Positions 1 to 7,839 are shown, counted from the first letter of the stretch. The stretch: DNA of 10,577 nucleotides from an uncultured Tabrizicola sp. (GCA_937858255.1 CALLZQ010000512.1:1-10577), one strand, 5' to 3'. Notes: generated from the sequence alone by a model not told the origin. Numbers and translations are program-made.

Positions 1-582
1 GCGGCGCGCCTGGTTTGGGCCGCAGGGATGCGGCGGGCAGCAGCGCATTTTCTGACAGTGGATCAGGCCGATGGCGGGGTGACATTGCGGCTTGAGACTC
101 GGGGCGAATTGCTGCTCGACAGCCTTGGCTTTCGCTTGTTCGGCACGCCGGACCGGATCGACCGTTTGCCGGATGGTACGCTGCATCTGATCGACTACAA
201 GACCGGCACCCCGCCGACCAAAAAGCAATTCGCCAGCTATGCCAAGCAGTTGCATTTGGCGGCCCTGATGGCCAGCGAGGGCGGGTTCCGCGATCTGGGG
301 CCGGAGACCGTCTCGAAGATCACCTATGTCGGGCTGGGTGGCGATGGCAAGCAGGTGGTGGATGAGATTACCGAGGCGGCACTCGCCGAAACCCGGGCCG
401 GGTTGTCACAACTGATCCGGTCCTATCAGAACCACCGTCAGGGCTATATCGCCCGCCGTGCCGTCCAGACCGAGGGGCAGCAACGCGATTTTGACCATCT
501 GGCGCGGTTCGGTGAATGGGAGATGACCGATCTTTCCGCCCCGGAACCGGTGGGCGATCATGAGGATGGCCAGCATGAGTGA
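1..582 (+). CDS. addB: AddB, C-terminal nuclease part (5' end cut by window edge)
   Basis: This is the C-terminal ~193 residues of AddB, the second subunit of the AddAB helicase-nuclease that resects double-strand breaks for RecA-dependent repair. The frame is open from base 1, so the gene begins outside the window and the ATG at 28 is only an internal methionine. The visible part is a PD-(D/E)XK (RecB-type) nuclease: a GTPDRIDRL strand supplying the first acidic residue, IDYKTG with the catalytic D and K (about 190-210), then a helix with QLHLAALM. The ending FDHLARFGEWEMTD is typical of alphaproteobacterial AddB as I recall it. The tail contains no cysteine, so the C-terminal cysteines that hold the Fe-S cluster of Bacillus AddB are absent. 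The stop codon overlaps the start of addA by 8 bp, which suggests coupled translation of the two subunits. Family assignment is strong; only the last part can be judged. Confidence 0.93.
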   Translation, partial: AARLVWAAGMRRAAAHFLTVDQADGGVTLRLETRGELLLDSLGFRLFGTPDRIDRLPDGTLHLIDYKTGTPPTKKQFASYAKQLHLAALMASEGGFRDLGPETVSKITYVGLGGDGKQVVDEITEAALAETRAGLSQLIRSYQNHRQGYIARRAVQTEGQQRDFDHLARFGEWEMTDLSAPEPVGDHEDGQHE

Positions 583-3500
583 CGACGCCACCCGCGCCCA
601 GATCGAGGCGGCACGGCCCCGGATCTCGACCTGGCTTTCGGCCAATGCCGGTTCGGGCAAGACCCGTGTGCTGACCGACCGGGTGGCGCGTCTGCTGCTG
701 GGCGGGGTGCAGCCGCAGAATATTCTTTGTCTCACCTATACCAAAGCCGCCGCGACCGAGATGCAGAACCGCCTGTTCCGCCGGCTGGGCGAATGGGCGA
801 TGAAGCCGGATGTCCTTTTGCGCCACGATCTTGTCGAACTGGGCGAAGCGGCAGAGACCCTTGACGCGCCGAGGATGGCGCTGGCGCGGCAGCTCTTTGC
901 CCGGGCGATTGAGACGCCGGGCGGGCTGCGTATCCAGACCATCCATTCCTTCTGTGCGACTTTGCTGCGCCGCTATCCGCTGGAGGCAGGGGTCTCTCCG
1001 GGTTTTACGGAAATGGACGACCGCACGGCCCGGGCTTTGCGCGACGATATCTTGCAGGATTTGGCTGACCGGCTGGCTCCTGCTGAGATGGCGGCGATCG
1101 CCGATCTGCATCCGTCAGAGGGGATCGAGGCGCTGACAGCCGAGATTTGCGCCAATGCGCCCTCATTCACCCAAGAGCTTGGCCCGCAAGAGGCCGCCGC
1201 CCGGTGTGGCCTGCGCCCGGGTGACACCGCACAGGCCCTGCTGGGCGATCTGTTTCTGGGGCTGGAGGCTGGCTTTTTCACGCGGATGGCAGAGGTCTTG
1301 AAATCGGTCCCCTCTGGCGCAAGGTCACATGCCCCGCTGCTTCTGGGGATAGATCCGGCCAACCCGACCCTTGCCATGGCCGAGGCGTTGGAGGGGATCT
1401 TGCTGTTTGGTCCCGATGCCAAGGCCGGGCCCTATGCCGCCAAGATCGACAAATACGGCAATGCCGATCTGCGCAGGGCGCTGGGCGCCGATCTGGAACG
1501 GCTTCACCTGCTGATGACTCGGGTCGAGGCCGCACGACCGCGCAGACTGGGGCTGGTGGCCGCGGAAAACCTGCTGACCCTGAACCGCTTTGCCCGCCGC
1601 TTTCTGTCGGAATACGAAAGACGCAAGGCGGAACGGGGGCTTTTGGATTTCGACGACCTGATCCGCCGGGCGGGCCGGCTGCTGAATGATCCGGCACTGG
1701 CGGCCTGGGTGTTGTTCCGGCTGGATGGGGGGATCGACCATATCCTCGTGGATGAGGCGCAGGATACCTCGCCACCGCAATGGGAGGTGATCGAACGTCT
1801 GACCGCCGAATTCACCGCCGGGGCCGGGGCACGGGCCGAGACCCGGACGCTGTTTGTCGTCGGAGACAAGAAGCAATCCATCTACTCGTTTCAGGGTGCC
1901 GATCTGTCAGCCTTCGATCAGCGCCATCACGATTTCCGCGCGCGCTTTGCCGAAGTCGGGCAGCCGATGCAGGACCGCTCACTGGATTATTCCTTTCGCT
2001 CGGCCCGGGCAGTACTGGAAGTGGTGGATGCCACCTTTGGCGCGCATTTTCCCGCCGCCTTGGGCAACCCGCCACGCCATCTGGCGTTTTTCGACTCATT
2101 GCCCGGGCGGGTGGATCTCTGGCCGATGATCCCCAAGGCCGCGCGCACCGCAGATGAAAACGGCTGGGATCCGGTCGATCTGCCATCCGAGGATCATCAC
2201 ACGGTGCAGCTTGCCCAAGAGATCGCCGCCGAAATCCGTGCGATGATTGAGGGCGGGGTGCAGATCGTCGATGAGGCCAAGGTGACACGTCCGGTAAGGC
2301 CGGGCGACTTTCTGATTCTGGTTCAGCGGCGGGCCGAACTTTTCGCGCAGATCATTCGGGCCTGCAAACAGCAGGGCCTGGCGATTGCCGGCGCAGACCG
2401 GCTGAAACTGGGCGAGGAACTGGCGGTCAAGGATCTCAAGGCACTTTTGGCCTTTCTGGCCACGCCCGAGGACGATCTGTCGCTGGCCGCCGCGCTGCGC
2501 TCTCCGCTGTTTGGCTGGTCGGAAGATCGGCTGTTTCGCCTGGCCCATGGCCGCAAGGGTTTTCTGTGGGAGGCGCTGCGGCAATCCGGGCAGCATGCCG
2601 AGACGCTGGCCGTGCTGAACGACCTGCGCGATCAGGTCGATTTCCTGCGGCCTTATGAAATTCTCGAGCGCATGCTGACCCGACATCGCGGAAGGGAACG
2701 GCTGCTGACTCGCTTGGGCCCCGAGGCCGAGGACGGGATTGACGAATTGCTGACCCAGTCGTTGGCCTATGAGCAGACCGATGTGCCGGGGCTGACGGGG
2801 TTTCTGGTCTGGCTTGAGGCTGATGAGGTCGAGGTCAAACGACAACTGGGCGCCGAAGGCGACAGTATTCGCGTGATGACGGTGCATGGCGCCAAGGGGC
2901 TAGAGGCCAATGTGGTGATCCTGCCCGATACGGCGGATCGCAGCCCCCGCGACCGGGCGCAGATCTACCGGGGCGAGGATGGTACAGCCCTGTGGAAACC
3001 ACCCGCCCCGCAGATGACCGATGAGTTGCGCAGCCTGTCTGCCCGGCAAAAGGACAAGGCCCGCGAAGAGAGCCTGCGGCTGCTTTATGTCGCCCTGACG
3101 CGCGCGCGCTGCTGGCTGATCGTTGCCGGCGCCGGCGAGGCCCGGACCGAGGCGAACAATCAGCCCAAAGCGCGAGAAGAGCTTTGCTGGTATTTGCAGG
3201 TAGAGGCGGGTTTGCATCTGCTGAACCCGACCGCGATGACCGGCGGGCGGTTGCGTCATGAAACCGGTGTCTGGCCGCTTGCCGGGGGTGCGCCTTTGCC
3301 GCGCATGGCACCGGTGGCGCTGCCCGACTGGATTGACCTGCCGGCGGCAGATCCGCTGCGGGATCTGCCCGATCTGAAGCCCTCGGATCTGGGTGGCGCC
3401 AAGGCGCTGCCGGGTGACGGCGATCTGAACGAACTGGCCACGGCGCGGGGAACTGCGCTGCATCGCCTGCTGGAACATTTGCCGGCGCATGATCCTGCCG

Positions 3501-3925
3501 ATTGGGCTGCCGTGGCTCGCTCACTTCTGGACGATACGCTGGATGTGGCTGCGCTGCTGGCCGAGGCGGCGGGGGTCCTGGGCGCCCCATCGCTGGCGCG
3601 GCTGTTCGGCGCGGACAGCCTGGCCGAGGTGGCTGTGACCGGCATGCTGGGCGGTCGCCGGGTGGTCGGGGCGATTGACCGCCTGATTGTTGGTCCTGAC
3701 CGGGTTCTGGCTGTGGATTTCAAGTCGAATAGGGTGGTTCCCGACAGCCCCGCCGCTGTCCCCGAGGGAATTCTGCGTCAGATGGGGGCCTATGCCCATT
3801 TGCTGAGCGCGATCTATCCGGGCCGGCGCATTGAGACGGCGATCCTGTGGACGGCGGCGCCAAGATTGATGCCGCTTGATCCCGATATCGTGACTGCGGC
3901 ACTGGGGCGTGCCACCATAGCTTGA
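575..3925 (+). CDS. addA: AddA, double-strand break repair helicase-nuclease
   Basis: AddA is the UvrD-like (superfamily 1A) helicase and nuclease subunit of AddAB. With the ATG at 575 it has 1116 residues, normal for alphaproteobacterial AddA. Motifs in order: Walker A ANAGSGKT (23-30); Walker B DEAQD (393-397); motif III GDKKQSIYSFQGAD from residue 430; the DYSFRSARAV motif; motif V MTVHGAKGLE (768-777); motif VI LLYVALTRAR (836-845); then a C-terminal PD-(D/E)XK nuclease with GAIDRL (1032-1037), VDFKSN (1047-1052) and a following Q-x-x-AY. Both active sites look intact. In-frame ATGs also exist at 560 and 566. I prefer 575 because GAGG at 562-565 lies 9 nt upstream and because the product then begins close to the conserved N-terminus. 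The start lies inside the end of addB (ATGAGTGA), so the two genes form one operon. Confidence 0.96.
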   Translation: MSDDATRAQIEAARPRISTWLSANAGSGKTRVLTDRVARLLLGGVQPQNILCLTYTKAAATEMQNRLFRRLGEWAMKPDVLLRHDLVELGEAAETLDAPRMALARQLFARAIETPGGLRIQTIHSFCATLLRRYPLEAGVSPGFTEMDDRTARALRDDILQDLADRLAPAEMAAIADLHPSEGIEALTAEICANAPSFTQELGPQEAAARCGLRPGDTAQALLGDLFLGLEAGFFTRMAEVLKSVPSGARSHAPLLLGIDPANPTLAMAEALEGILLFGPDAKAGPYAAKIDKYGNADLRRALGADLERLHLLMTRVEAARPRRLGLVAAENLLTLNRFARRFLSEYERRKAERGLLDFDDLIRRAGRLLNDPALAAWVLFRLDGGIDHILVDEAQDTSPPQWEVIERLTAEFTAGAGARAETRTLFVVGDKKQSIYSFQGADLSAFDQRHHDFRARFAEVGQPMQDRSLDYSFRSARAVLEVVDATFGAHFPAALGNPPRHLAFFDSLPGRVDLWPMIPKAARTADENGWDPVDLPSEDHHTVQLAQEIAAEIRAMIEGGVQIVDEAKVTRPVRPGDFLILVQRRAELFAQIIRACKQQGLAIAGADRLKLGEELAVKDLKALLAFLATPEDDLSLAAALRSPLFGWSEDRLFRLAHGRKGFLWEALRQSGQHAETLAVLNDLRDQVDFLRPYEILERMLTRHRGRERLLTRLGPEAEDGIDELLTQSLAYEQTDVPGLTGFLVWLEADEVEVKRQLGAEGDSIRVMTVHGAKGLEANVVILPDTADRSPRDRAQIYRGEDGTALWKPPAPQMTDELRSLSARQKDKAREESLRLLYVALTRARCWLIVAGAGEARTEANNQPKAREELCWYLQVEAGLHLLNPTAMTGGRLRHETGVWPLAGGAPLPRMAPVALPDWIDLPAADPLRDLPDLKPSDLGGAKALPGDGDLNELATARGTALHRLLEHLPAHDPADWAAVARSLLDDTLDVAALLAEAAGVLGAPSLARLFGADSLAEVAVTGMLGGRRVVGAIDRLIVGPDRVLAVDFKSNRVVPDSPAAVPEGILRQMGAYAHLLSAIYPGRRIETAILWTAAPRLMPLDPDIVTAALGRATIA

Positions 3926-3950
3926 CGTCCGGGGGTCAGAGGCATAGCTT
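3922..3950 (+). promoter_or_regulatory. Candidate sigma-70 promoter for trxA
   Basis: TTGACG (3922-3927, five of six to the -35 consensus) overlaps the last codons of addA. It is followed after 17 nt by TAGCTT (3945-3950), a weak -10 that keeps the TA and the final T. Transcription would start near 3957, giving a leader of about 29 nt before the trxA ATG. A separate promoter would let thioredoxin be made independently of addBA. Pattern match only; the -10 is poor. Confidence 0.35.
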
Positions 3951-3972
3951 TCCAGACCGACACATTCCCCTT

Positions 3973-3977
3973 AGGAG
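3973..3977 (+). promoter_or_regulatory. Ribosome binding site of trxA (decides the start)
   Basis: AGGAG lies 8 nt before the ATG at 3986 but only 2 nt before the in-frame ATG at 3980. The spacing selects 3986, giving a product that begins [10 protein letters not shown]. Confidence 0.6.
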
Positions 3978-3985
3978 ATATGACC

Positions 3986-4232
3986 ATGGGCGCTGCGACC
4001 GTCGCCGTCACCGATGCCACCTTTGACACCGAAGTCCGCAAGTCGGACATTCCGGTTCTGGTGGATTTCTGGGCCGAGTGGTGCGGCCCCTGCCGGCAGA
4101 TCGGGCCGGCGCTGGAAGAGCTGGCCAGCGAATATGCCGGCAAGGTCAAGATCGTGAAGGTCAATGGTCTCGAACAAGATGGGCGCCGCGCCCAAAGCCG
4201 CATTGGCCAACTGGATCCAGTCCTCGATCTGA
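3986..4232 (+). pseudogene. trxA: Thioredoxin gene with internal deletion and frameshift
   Basis: Residues 1-60 (3986-4165) are a normal thioredoxin N-terminal half: [30 protein letters not shown] with the redox-active CGPC at 33-36, and [12 protein letters not shown]. The frame then goes wrong. One extra G (4166) separates it from 4167-4229, which in the next frame reads [21 protein letters not shown] and a stop at 4230-4232, the expected thioredoxin C-terminus. Compared with typical Rhodobacterales thioredoxins (recalled, not aligned), about 27 residues are missing between the halves, including the strand with the conserved cis-proline (GIP). Arithmetic gives an 80-bp loss. As written, translation continues in the wrong frame through the terminator to a stop at 4391-4393. 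Thioredoxin reduces disulfides in the cytoplasm; this product could not fold normally. Either a true pseudogene or an assembly error. The intact promoter, ribosome binding site, terminator and C-terminal codons argue for a recent event or an artefact. Confidence 0.9.
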
Positions 4233-4254
4233 GGCTGTCCGTAACAGTCGAAAG

Positions 4255-4281
4255 AACCGGGCCTCGCGCCCGGTTTTTTTT
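4255..4281 (+). terminator. Intrinsic terminator of trxA
   Basis: A perfect 8-bp stem, AACCGGGC (4255-4262) with GCCCGGTT (4268-4275), has a 5-nt loop and runs into eight T residues (4274-4281). It lies 22 nt after the original trxA stop codon at 4230-4232. Its last T is also the first base of the stop codon of the converging minus-strand gene. On the minus strand the stem is followed only by a broken TTCTTT run, so it may also stop transcripts from that side, less efficiently. Confidence 0.92.
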
Positions 4282-5171
4282 CATGCCTGCCGCGCGGCAC
4301 TGCACCAGTGGTTCAGGGCCGCGAGTCCGCGGCGCAGGGCAAGGGGATCTCCCTGCATGTCAGAGAGACGCTGCAAAAGTTGCAGGCCGATAAAGAACGG
4401 CAGTAACGCCGCGGCCTCGGTGGCCTCCAGCAAAGGGGCGGCCGTAAAGGCGGTCAGATCCGCCTCGGCGATCCCCCAGAGCCGGGGACCCGGCGCCGGA
4501 TCTGTCATTTCCTGCCAAACCAGAAACCGGGCCATGTCGCGGGCCAGCGGCAGCCAGCTTTCACCCTGAACGTCAACGCCGACAATCTGACCCGCACGCC
4601 ACATCGCATTGATCGAGACGAAATCGCCATGGGTCGCGGCGCGGGTAAATGGGGCACCGGCCAACCCCCGCCCCCATTGCCTCAAGTGACGCCGCGCCCG
4701 TACCCGCACCGGTGGCGGATCGGCAAGCGGGGCCGCAGCTTCTAGTCGTTCCAGCCAGTGGCGGAGGGGAAAAGACTCAAACCCCCGGCGGGGGGCGAAA
4801 TTCGCCCCCAGCCACCCCCCCGGCTTCCTCATCCACGCCCCGCCCATGGGTGCCTCCGCAATCTCCACTGACCGCAGCGGCACGCCGGCATGTTCCAACA
4901 CGGCAAGGCCCAGCGCAGGACGTGTGGAGAGAAGCCGGTTTATCCCATGCGGTCCGCCCGCCATCTGCGCCGCGACAAGATCAAGCTCTGCCTGCATCCG
5001 GGCCAGACGTGCCTGCGGATCACTATGGAATTGCTTGACGATGACCGGCTGACCTGAAAGGCCGCCCAAAAACACCGAGGCCTCAGCCTTGTTCCGCAGG
5101 CAAAGAGAAACGCTCAGATCCGTGCCTTGCAGGGCAAGGCTCAGCGCGGCAAGGGCCTCAGCCTTGCTCAT
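4281..5171 (-). CDS. Phosphotransferase/kinase-like protein (aminoglycoside phosphotransferase fold)
   Basis: The 296-residue product carries the landmarks of the aminoglycoside-phosphotransferase/choline-kinase fold: VIVKQF with the probable ATP-binding lysine K46, a possible partner glutamate E62 in QAELD, the catalytic-loop pattern HGDFVSIN (H181, D183, N188), and VDVQG with the probable metal-binding D200. These residues suggest an active enzyme that phosphorylates a small molecule or a sugar; the substrate cannot be read from the sequence. No signal peptide or membrane segment is evident. The start at 5171 gives a 4-bp ATGA overlap with the stop of the upstream gene, so the two are probably translated together. 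That partner looks like a polysaccharide-synthesis protein, so a glycan kinase (as in Kdo or heptose kinases) is a reasonable guess, but only a guess. The frame is open further upstream, but that stretch lies inside the neighbouring gene. Confidence 0.8.
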   Translation of the reverse strand: MSKAEALAALSLALQGTDLSVSLCLRNKAEASVFLGGLSGQPVIVKQFHSDPQARLARMQAELDLVAAQMAGGPHGINRLLSTRPALGLAVLEHAGVPLRSVEIAEAPMGGAWMRKPGGWLGANFAPRRGFESFPLRHWLERLEAAAPLADPPPVRVRARRHLRQWGRGLAGAPFTRAATHGDFVSINAMWRAGQIVGVDVQGESWLPLARDMARFLVWQEMTDPAPGPRLWGIAEADLTAFTAAPLLEATEAAALLPFFIGLQLLQRLSDMQGDPLALRRGLAALNHWCSAARQA

Positions 5172-6085
5172 GTCACGGGCCAGCCGGCCCGGGTCAGCGC
5201 CGCGCGGATGCCGCCCTCGGCCTCGGCCCGCCCGGCATTGATCGCCATCACTTGCCAGAACCAATAGAGGTAACGCTCATAATCCGGGCGATGATTGCCC
5301 AGCGCGGCAAAGGCCGCCGCCGCATCCTCTCGCGCATCCAGAGCGATGTGGTGAAAGTCGATATCGGCAAAGATCATCGCCGGCTTGCCCAAGAGAAACC
5401 CGTTGAACGCAACTGAGGAGTTTTCGGTGATCACGGCATCGCAGGCGGGTAAGAGGGGGGCCATCCCCCCTGTGGTCCCCGGCAGCCCCCGAGGCCGCGC
5501 CACCAGCGCGTCCAGCGCGGCGTGATCCTCGGGCGTGTAGATTTCCCGCGGGTGCAGCGTTGCAATCACGGGGCGCGGGTCGAGGGCCAGCACCCGTGCG
5601 ATCATCTCAACCGGCGCGCAAGACTGAAAGCTACGATGCTCGGTCAGTCGGCCTTGCAGCGGGATGTACAAAAACCCCTCGCCCTCTGGGGCAGGCAGGG
5701 GGCGGGCGAACAGTTTCTTGCGCCAAAAGCGGACAAAACGCGCCGCCTCTTCGGGGTCGATCTCTTCGGGGCGAAAGGGGGTGCGGGCGACGTGCCAGTG
5801 CCAGCGCTCGGCCTGTGGCTCAATCGCCCAGAACGGATAATGATAGACCCGGCGAAACACCAGCGCCCGGGGGCCGATGGGTGCGCGCATATGAAACATC
5901 GCAAAGGCACCATCATCTTGCCGTGCGAGGTCGAGCGCCGCTTCGTCATCGCCGCAATAGTCGATCTCAAATCCGCTCTGGCGCAGGACATTGGAGAGTT
6001 TGCCTATGAAATTGTGACGGCCTGCCTCGGCGCTGGCGCGCAGGCTGGGGTCGAGGAAAAAGCGCAGATGCAGGTCCTTGGCCAT
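5168..6085 (-). CDS. Capsule/polysaccharide biosynthesis-like protein
   Basis: The 305-residue product is probably soluble and has no signal peptide. Its C-terminal half resembles the GT-B-like domain of capsule synthesis proteins of the KpsC/KpsS type: FLYIPLQGRLTEHRSFQ (138-154), ATLHPREIY (175-183, with HPRE), then CDAVITENSSVAFNGFLLGKPAM (215-237), matching the usual 'NS-x-x-x-x-x-x-LLGKP' nucleotide-sugar loop. The N-terminal half (MAKDLHLRFF onward) I do not recognise. I infer a role in transferring or assembling a surface sugar; the donor and acceptor are unknown. The start at 6085 is chosen because the product then begins with a plausible beta strand. The frame is open further upstream, including an ATG at 6142, but that extension is low in recognisable structure, and no convincing ribosome binding site marks either start. 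It is divergent from hslV and overlaps the kinase-like gene by ATGA. Confidence 0.75.
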   Translation of the reverse strand: MAKDLHLRFFLDPSLRASAEAGRHNFIGKLSNVLRQSGFEIDYCGDDEAALDLARQDDGAFAMFHMRAPIGPRALVFRRVYHYPFWAIEPQAERWHWHVARTPFRPEEIDPEEAARFVRFWRKKLFARPLPAPEGEGFLYIPLQGRLTEHRSFQSCAPVEMIARVLALDPRPVIATLHPREIYTPEDHAALDALVARPRGLPGTTGGMAPLLPACDAVITENSSVAFNGFLLGKPAMIFADIDFHHIALDAREDAAAAFAALGNHRPDYERYLYWFWQVMAINAGRAEAEGGIRAALTRAGWPVT

Positions 6086-6126
6086 GGTCCAGCGGTAGCA
6101 GGGGGGCGCAGGTCGGGCAAGCCTGC

Positions 6127-6156
6127 CTTGTTCCCGGCCCATGCCGGGGTCATATA
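6127..6156 (+). promoter_or_regulatory. Candidate heat-shock (RpoH-like) promoter of hslV
   Basis: In the 96-bp divergent spacer, CTTGTT (6127-6132) is followed after 15 nt by GGTCATAT (6148-6155). This partly fits the sigma-32 pattern CTTGAA / 13-15 nt / CCCCATAT (four of six and five of eight bases). hslVU is heat-shock controlled in E. coli, which makes the match worth noting. The AT-rich CATATAGA could also serve as an ordinary -10. No experimental support. Confidence 0.35.
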
Positions 6157-6171
6157 GAGGCGGACAGAAGC

Positions 6172-6177
6172 GGAGGG
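6172..6177 (+). promoter_or_regulatory. Ribosome binding site of hslV
   Basis: GGAGGG lies 4 nt before the ATG at 6182 (6 nt if only GGAG is counted). It is the clearest ribosome binding site in the hslV-hslU cluster and supports the chosen start. Confidence 0.6.
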
Positions 6178-6181
6178 CCAG

Positions 6182-6739
6182 ATGGCAGAGGATCGGTTTC
6201 CCGGGTGGCACGGCACGACCATCATCGGGGTGCGGCGCGGCGGCGAGGTTGTGGTTGCCGGCGACGGGCAGGTGAGCCTTGGCCAGACCGTGATCAAGGG
6301 CAGCGCCCGCAAGGTGCGGCGACTGAACCCCGGCGGGCATGAGGTGGTCTGCGGCTTTGCCGGTTCAACCGCCGATGCCTTTACCCTGCTGGAACGGCTG
6401 GAAAAGAAATTGGAGGCCGCACCGGGGCAACTCGCCCGCGCCTGTGTCGATCTGGCCAAGGACTGGCGGATGGACAAGTATCTGCGCAACCTTGAGGCGA
6501 TGTTGATCGTCACCGACGGGCGCGATCTTTTCGTGCTGACCGGCGCGGGGGATGTGCTGGAACCCGAACACGATATTGCGGCGATTGGTTCGGGCGGGAA
6601 TTTCGCGCTGGCGGCGGCGCGGGGGTTGATGGAAACCGATCTGGATGCCGAGACGCTGGCCCGCAAGGCGATGGCAATTGCCGCCGAGATTTGTGTCTAC
6701 ACCAATGGCAATCTGACAGTTGAAAAGATCCGTGGCTAG
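6182..6739 (+). CDS. hslV: HslV, ATP-dependent protease peptidase subunit
   Basis: HslV (ClpQ) is the proteasome-like threonine peptidase that stacks as a double hexamer and is opened by the ATPase HslU to degrade misfolded and regulatory proteins in the cytoplasm. The 185-residue product has a short propeptide, [11 protein letters not shown], ending just before the expected nucleophile Thr12 (TTIIGVRR). In mature numbering the catalytic D17 (in AGDGQ, residue 28 here) and K33 (residue 44 here) are both present. Further family signatures are [52 protein letters not shown] and the C-terminal [14 protein letters not shown]. Length and motifs are normal and the gene looks intact. It is the first gene of a plus-strand cluster; hslU is not next but follows a membrane-protein gene after a 44-nt gap. 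No terminator separates them, so co-transcription is likely. Confidence 0.97.
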   Translation: MAEDRFPGWHGTTIIGVRRGGEVVVAGDGQVSLGQTVIKGSARKVRRLNPGGHEVVCGFAGSTADAFTLLERLEKKLEAAPGQLARACVDLAKDWRMDKYLRNLEAMLIVTDGRDLFVLTGAGDVLEPEHDIAAIGSGGNFALAAARGLMETDLDAETLARKAMAIAAEICVYTNGNLTVEKIRG

Positions 6740-6783
6740 GCGGCCTGTTTCTGGTTCCACGACATATCAGGGTGGATAAAAGA

Positions 6784-7839
6784 ATGATTGAAGACAAGGA
6801 TTTGCGCGCCGCCGTTCAGCGCGGTCTGATTACCGAGGCGCAGGCCGCCGGTCTGACCGCCATCGCCGATACCCGCCGGCAGGCGCGTGTGTCTGTCGAG
6901 CCGGGGGAAGAGCCGTTTGTGCTGTTCAAAGGCTTTAATGAGATTTTCATCGTCGTTGGCCTGTCGATCCTATTCGCTGGCTGGATGGGGGTCGCGGCGC
7001 TGCTGGGGGCTGAATATCTGCCGCCCTATGGCGCGGATACGCTTCTGATCACCCTCGCGACCATGGGCGGGCTGTATCTGATCCAGCGATACTTCACCCT
7101 GAGCCGGCGGATGATCGCACCCTCGATCGCTCTGGCCATCATGTTTGCGATGACCGCCGGGCATTTTGGTCGGGCCTTGGCCGATATGATCGGGCTAGAG
7201 GGGTTTGCGGCGCAGGCGCTGCACTGGGCGATGATTGCCGTTGTGATGGTGGGGCATTATCGCGTTTTCCGCGTGCCCTTTGATGCGGCGCTGATTGCGG
7301 GGGCGATCTTTGCGGCGATCTGGTCTCTGTTGGTCGGGCGCGGGGTCCTACCCGATGACGCGCTGGGTCTGTTGCATCTGTCGAAGGAGGGGCCGCTGGG
7401 CCTGTTGTCGTTTGCTTTCGGGCTGATCTGCTTTGCCTTGGCGATGCGGTTTGACATGTCCGATCCGCATCGCGTCTCGACCCGCGCGACGACGGGTTTC
7501 TGGCTGCATGTGATGGCGGCGCCAGCGATCCTGAACACCATAGCGCTGCGCCTGCTTGACCGCGGCGAGGCGGGGCAACTCCTGCTGATCGTGGTGTTGC
7601 TGGCGCTGGCGATGGTGGCCATCGTGATCGACCGCCGCTCATTCCTCGTATCCGGGGCTGTCTATGCGGTGGCGCTGATCATCACGCTGTTTGACGGCTC
7701 GGCGCTGGTGATTGTGCTGCTGGGCCTTGGCATGGTGCTGCTGGGCGCCCAGTGGGACCGCCTGCGCGCCCGTATCATGAACGCCCTGCCTGCCTTTGCG
7801 GGCAAGGATCGGCTTCCCCCTTATGGACAAAATGCATGA
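6784..7839 (+). CDS. Multi-pass membrane protein between hslV and hslU, function unknown
   Basis: The 351-residue product begins with a soluble stretch of about 48 residues ([24 protein letters not shown] onward), helical in character. About ten hydrophobic segments follow, roughly at 53-76, 83-102, 110-127, 143-160, 166-185, 202-222, 236-258, 264-282, 285-303 and 305-322, and then a basic cytoplasmic-type tail (QWDRLRARI). The N-terminal pattern '[11 protein letters not shown]' recalls bacterial DUF2157-type membrane proteins, but I cannot confirm a family. There is no signal peptide, protease motif or obvious transport signature. The ATG at 6784 is preferred over a GTG at 6772 because GGTGG at 6771-6775 is better placed for it; neither ribosome binding site is strong. 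The gene's TGA overlaps the ATG of hslU (ATGA, 7836-7839), so it is co-translated with hslU. Location suggests a link to proteostasis or membrane quality control; this is inference only. Confidence 0.85.
   Translation: MIEDKDLRAAVQRGLITEAQAAGLTAIADTRRQARVSVEPGEEPFVLFKGFNEIFIVVGLSILFAGWMGVAALLGAEYLPPYGADTLLITLATMGGLYLIQRYFTLSRRMIAPSIALAIMFAMTAGHFGRALADMIGLEGFAAQALHWAMIAVVMVGHYRVFRVPFDAALIAGAIFAAIWSLLVGRGVLPDDALGLLHLSKEGPLGLLSFAFGLICFALAMRFDMSDPHRVSTRATTGFWLHVMAAPAILNTIALRLLDRGEAGQLLLIVVLLALAMVAIVIDRRSFLVSGAVYAVALIITLFDGSALVIVLLGLGMVLLGAQWDRLRARIMNALPAFAGKDRLPPYGQNA

Noticed and set aside
973..1876. Long minus-strand open frames opposite addA
   Set aside because: They are arginine- and proline-rich mirror frames of a GC-rich gene, with no family signature. 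AddA motifs on the plus strand explain the region.
2515..2535. A GGAAGATCGG string resembling part of the sequencing adapter inside addA
   Set aside because: It reads cleanly as SEDRLFRL in the AddA frame, the order of the words differs from the adapter, and the surrounding protein is continuous. Chance similarity.
4166..4393. A thioredoxin with a novel C-terminal extension of about 75 residues
   Set aside because: The extension is out-of-frame trxA sequence, then the terminator, then antisense of the kinase-like gene. The true C-terminal codons are visible in the next frame.
5522..6157. Plus-strand open frame of 211 codons opposite the glycan gene
   Set aside because: The minus-strand frame has recognisable motifs (HPRE, ENSSVAFNGFLLGKP) and an ATGA link to its neighbour; the plus-strand frame has none.
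7752..7835. A 28-residue N-terminal extension of HslU from the ATG at 7752
   Set aside because: The HslU family begins close to [16 protein letters not shown], and the extension is an out-of-frame reading of the membrane-protein gene.
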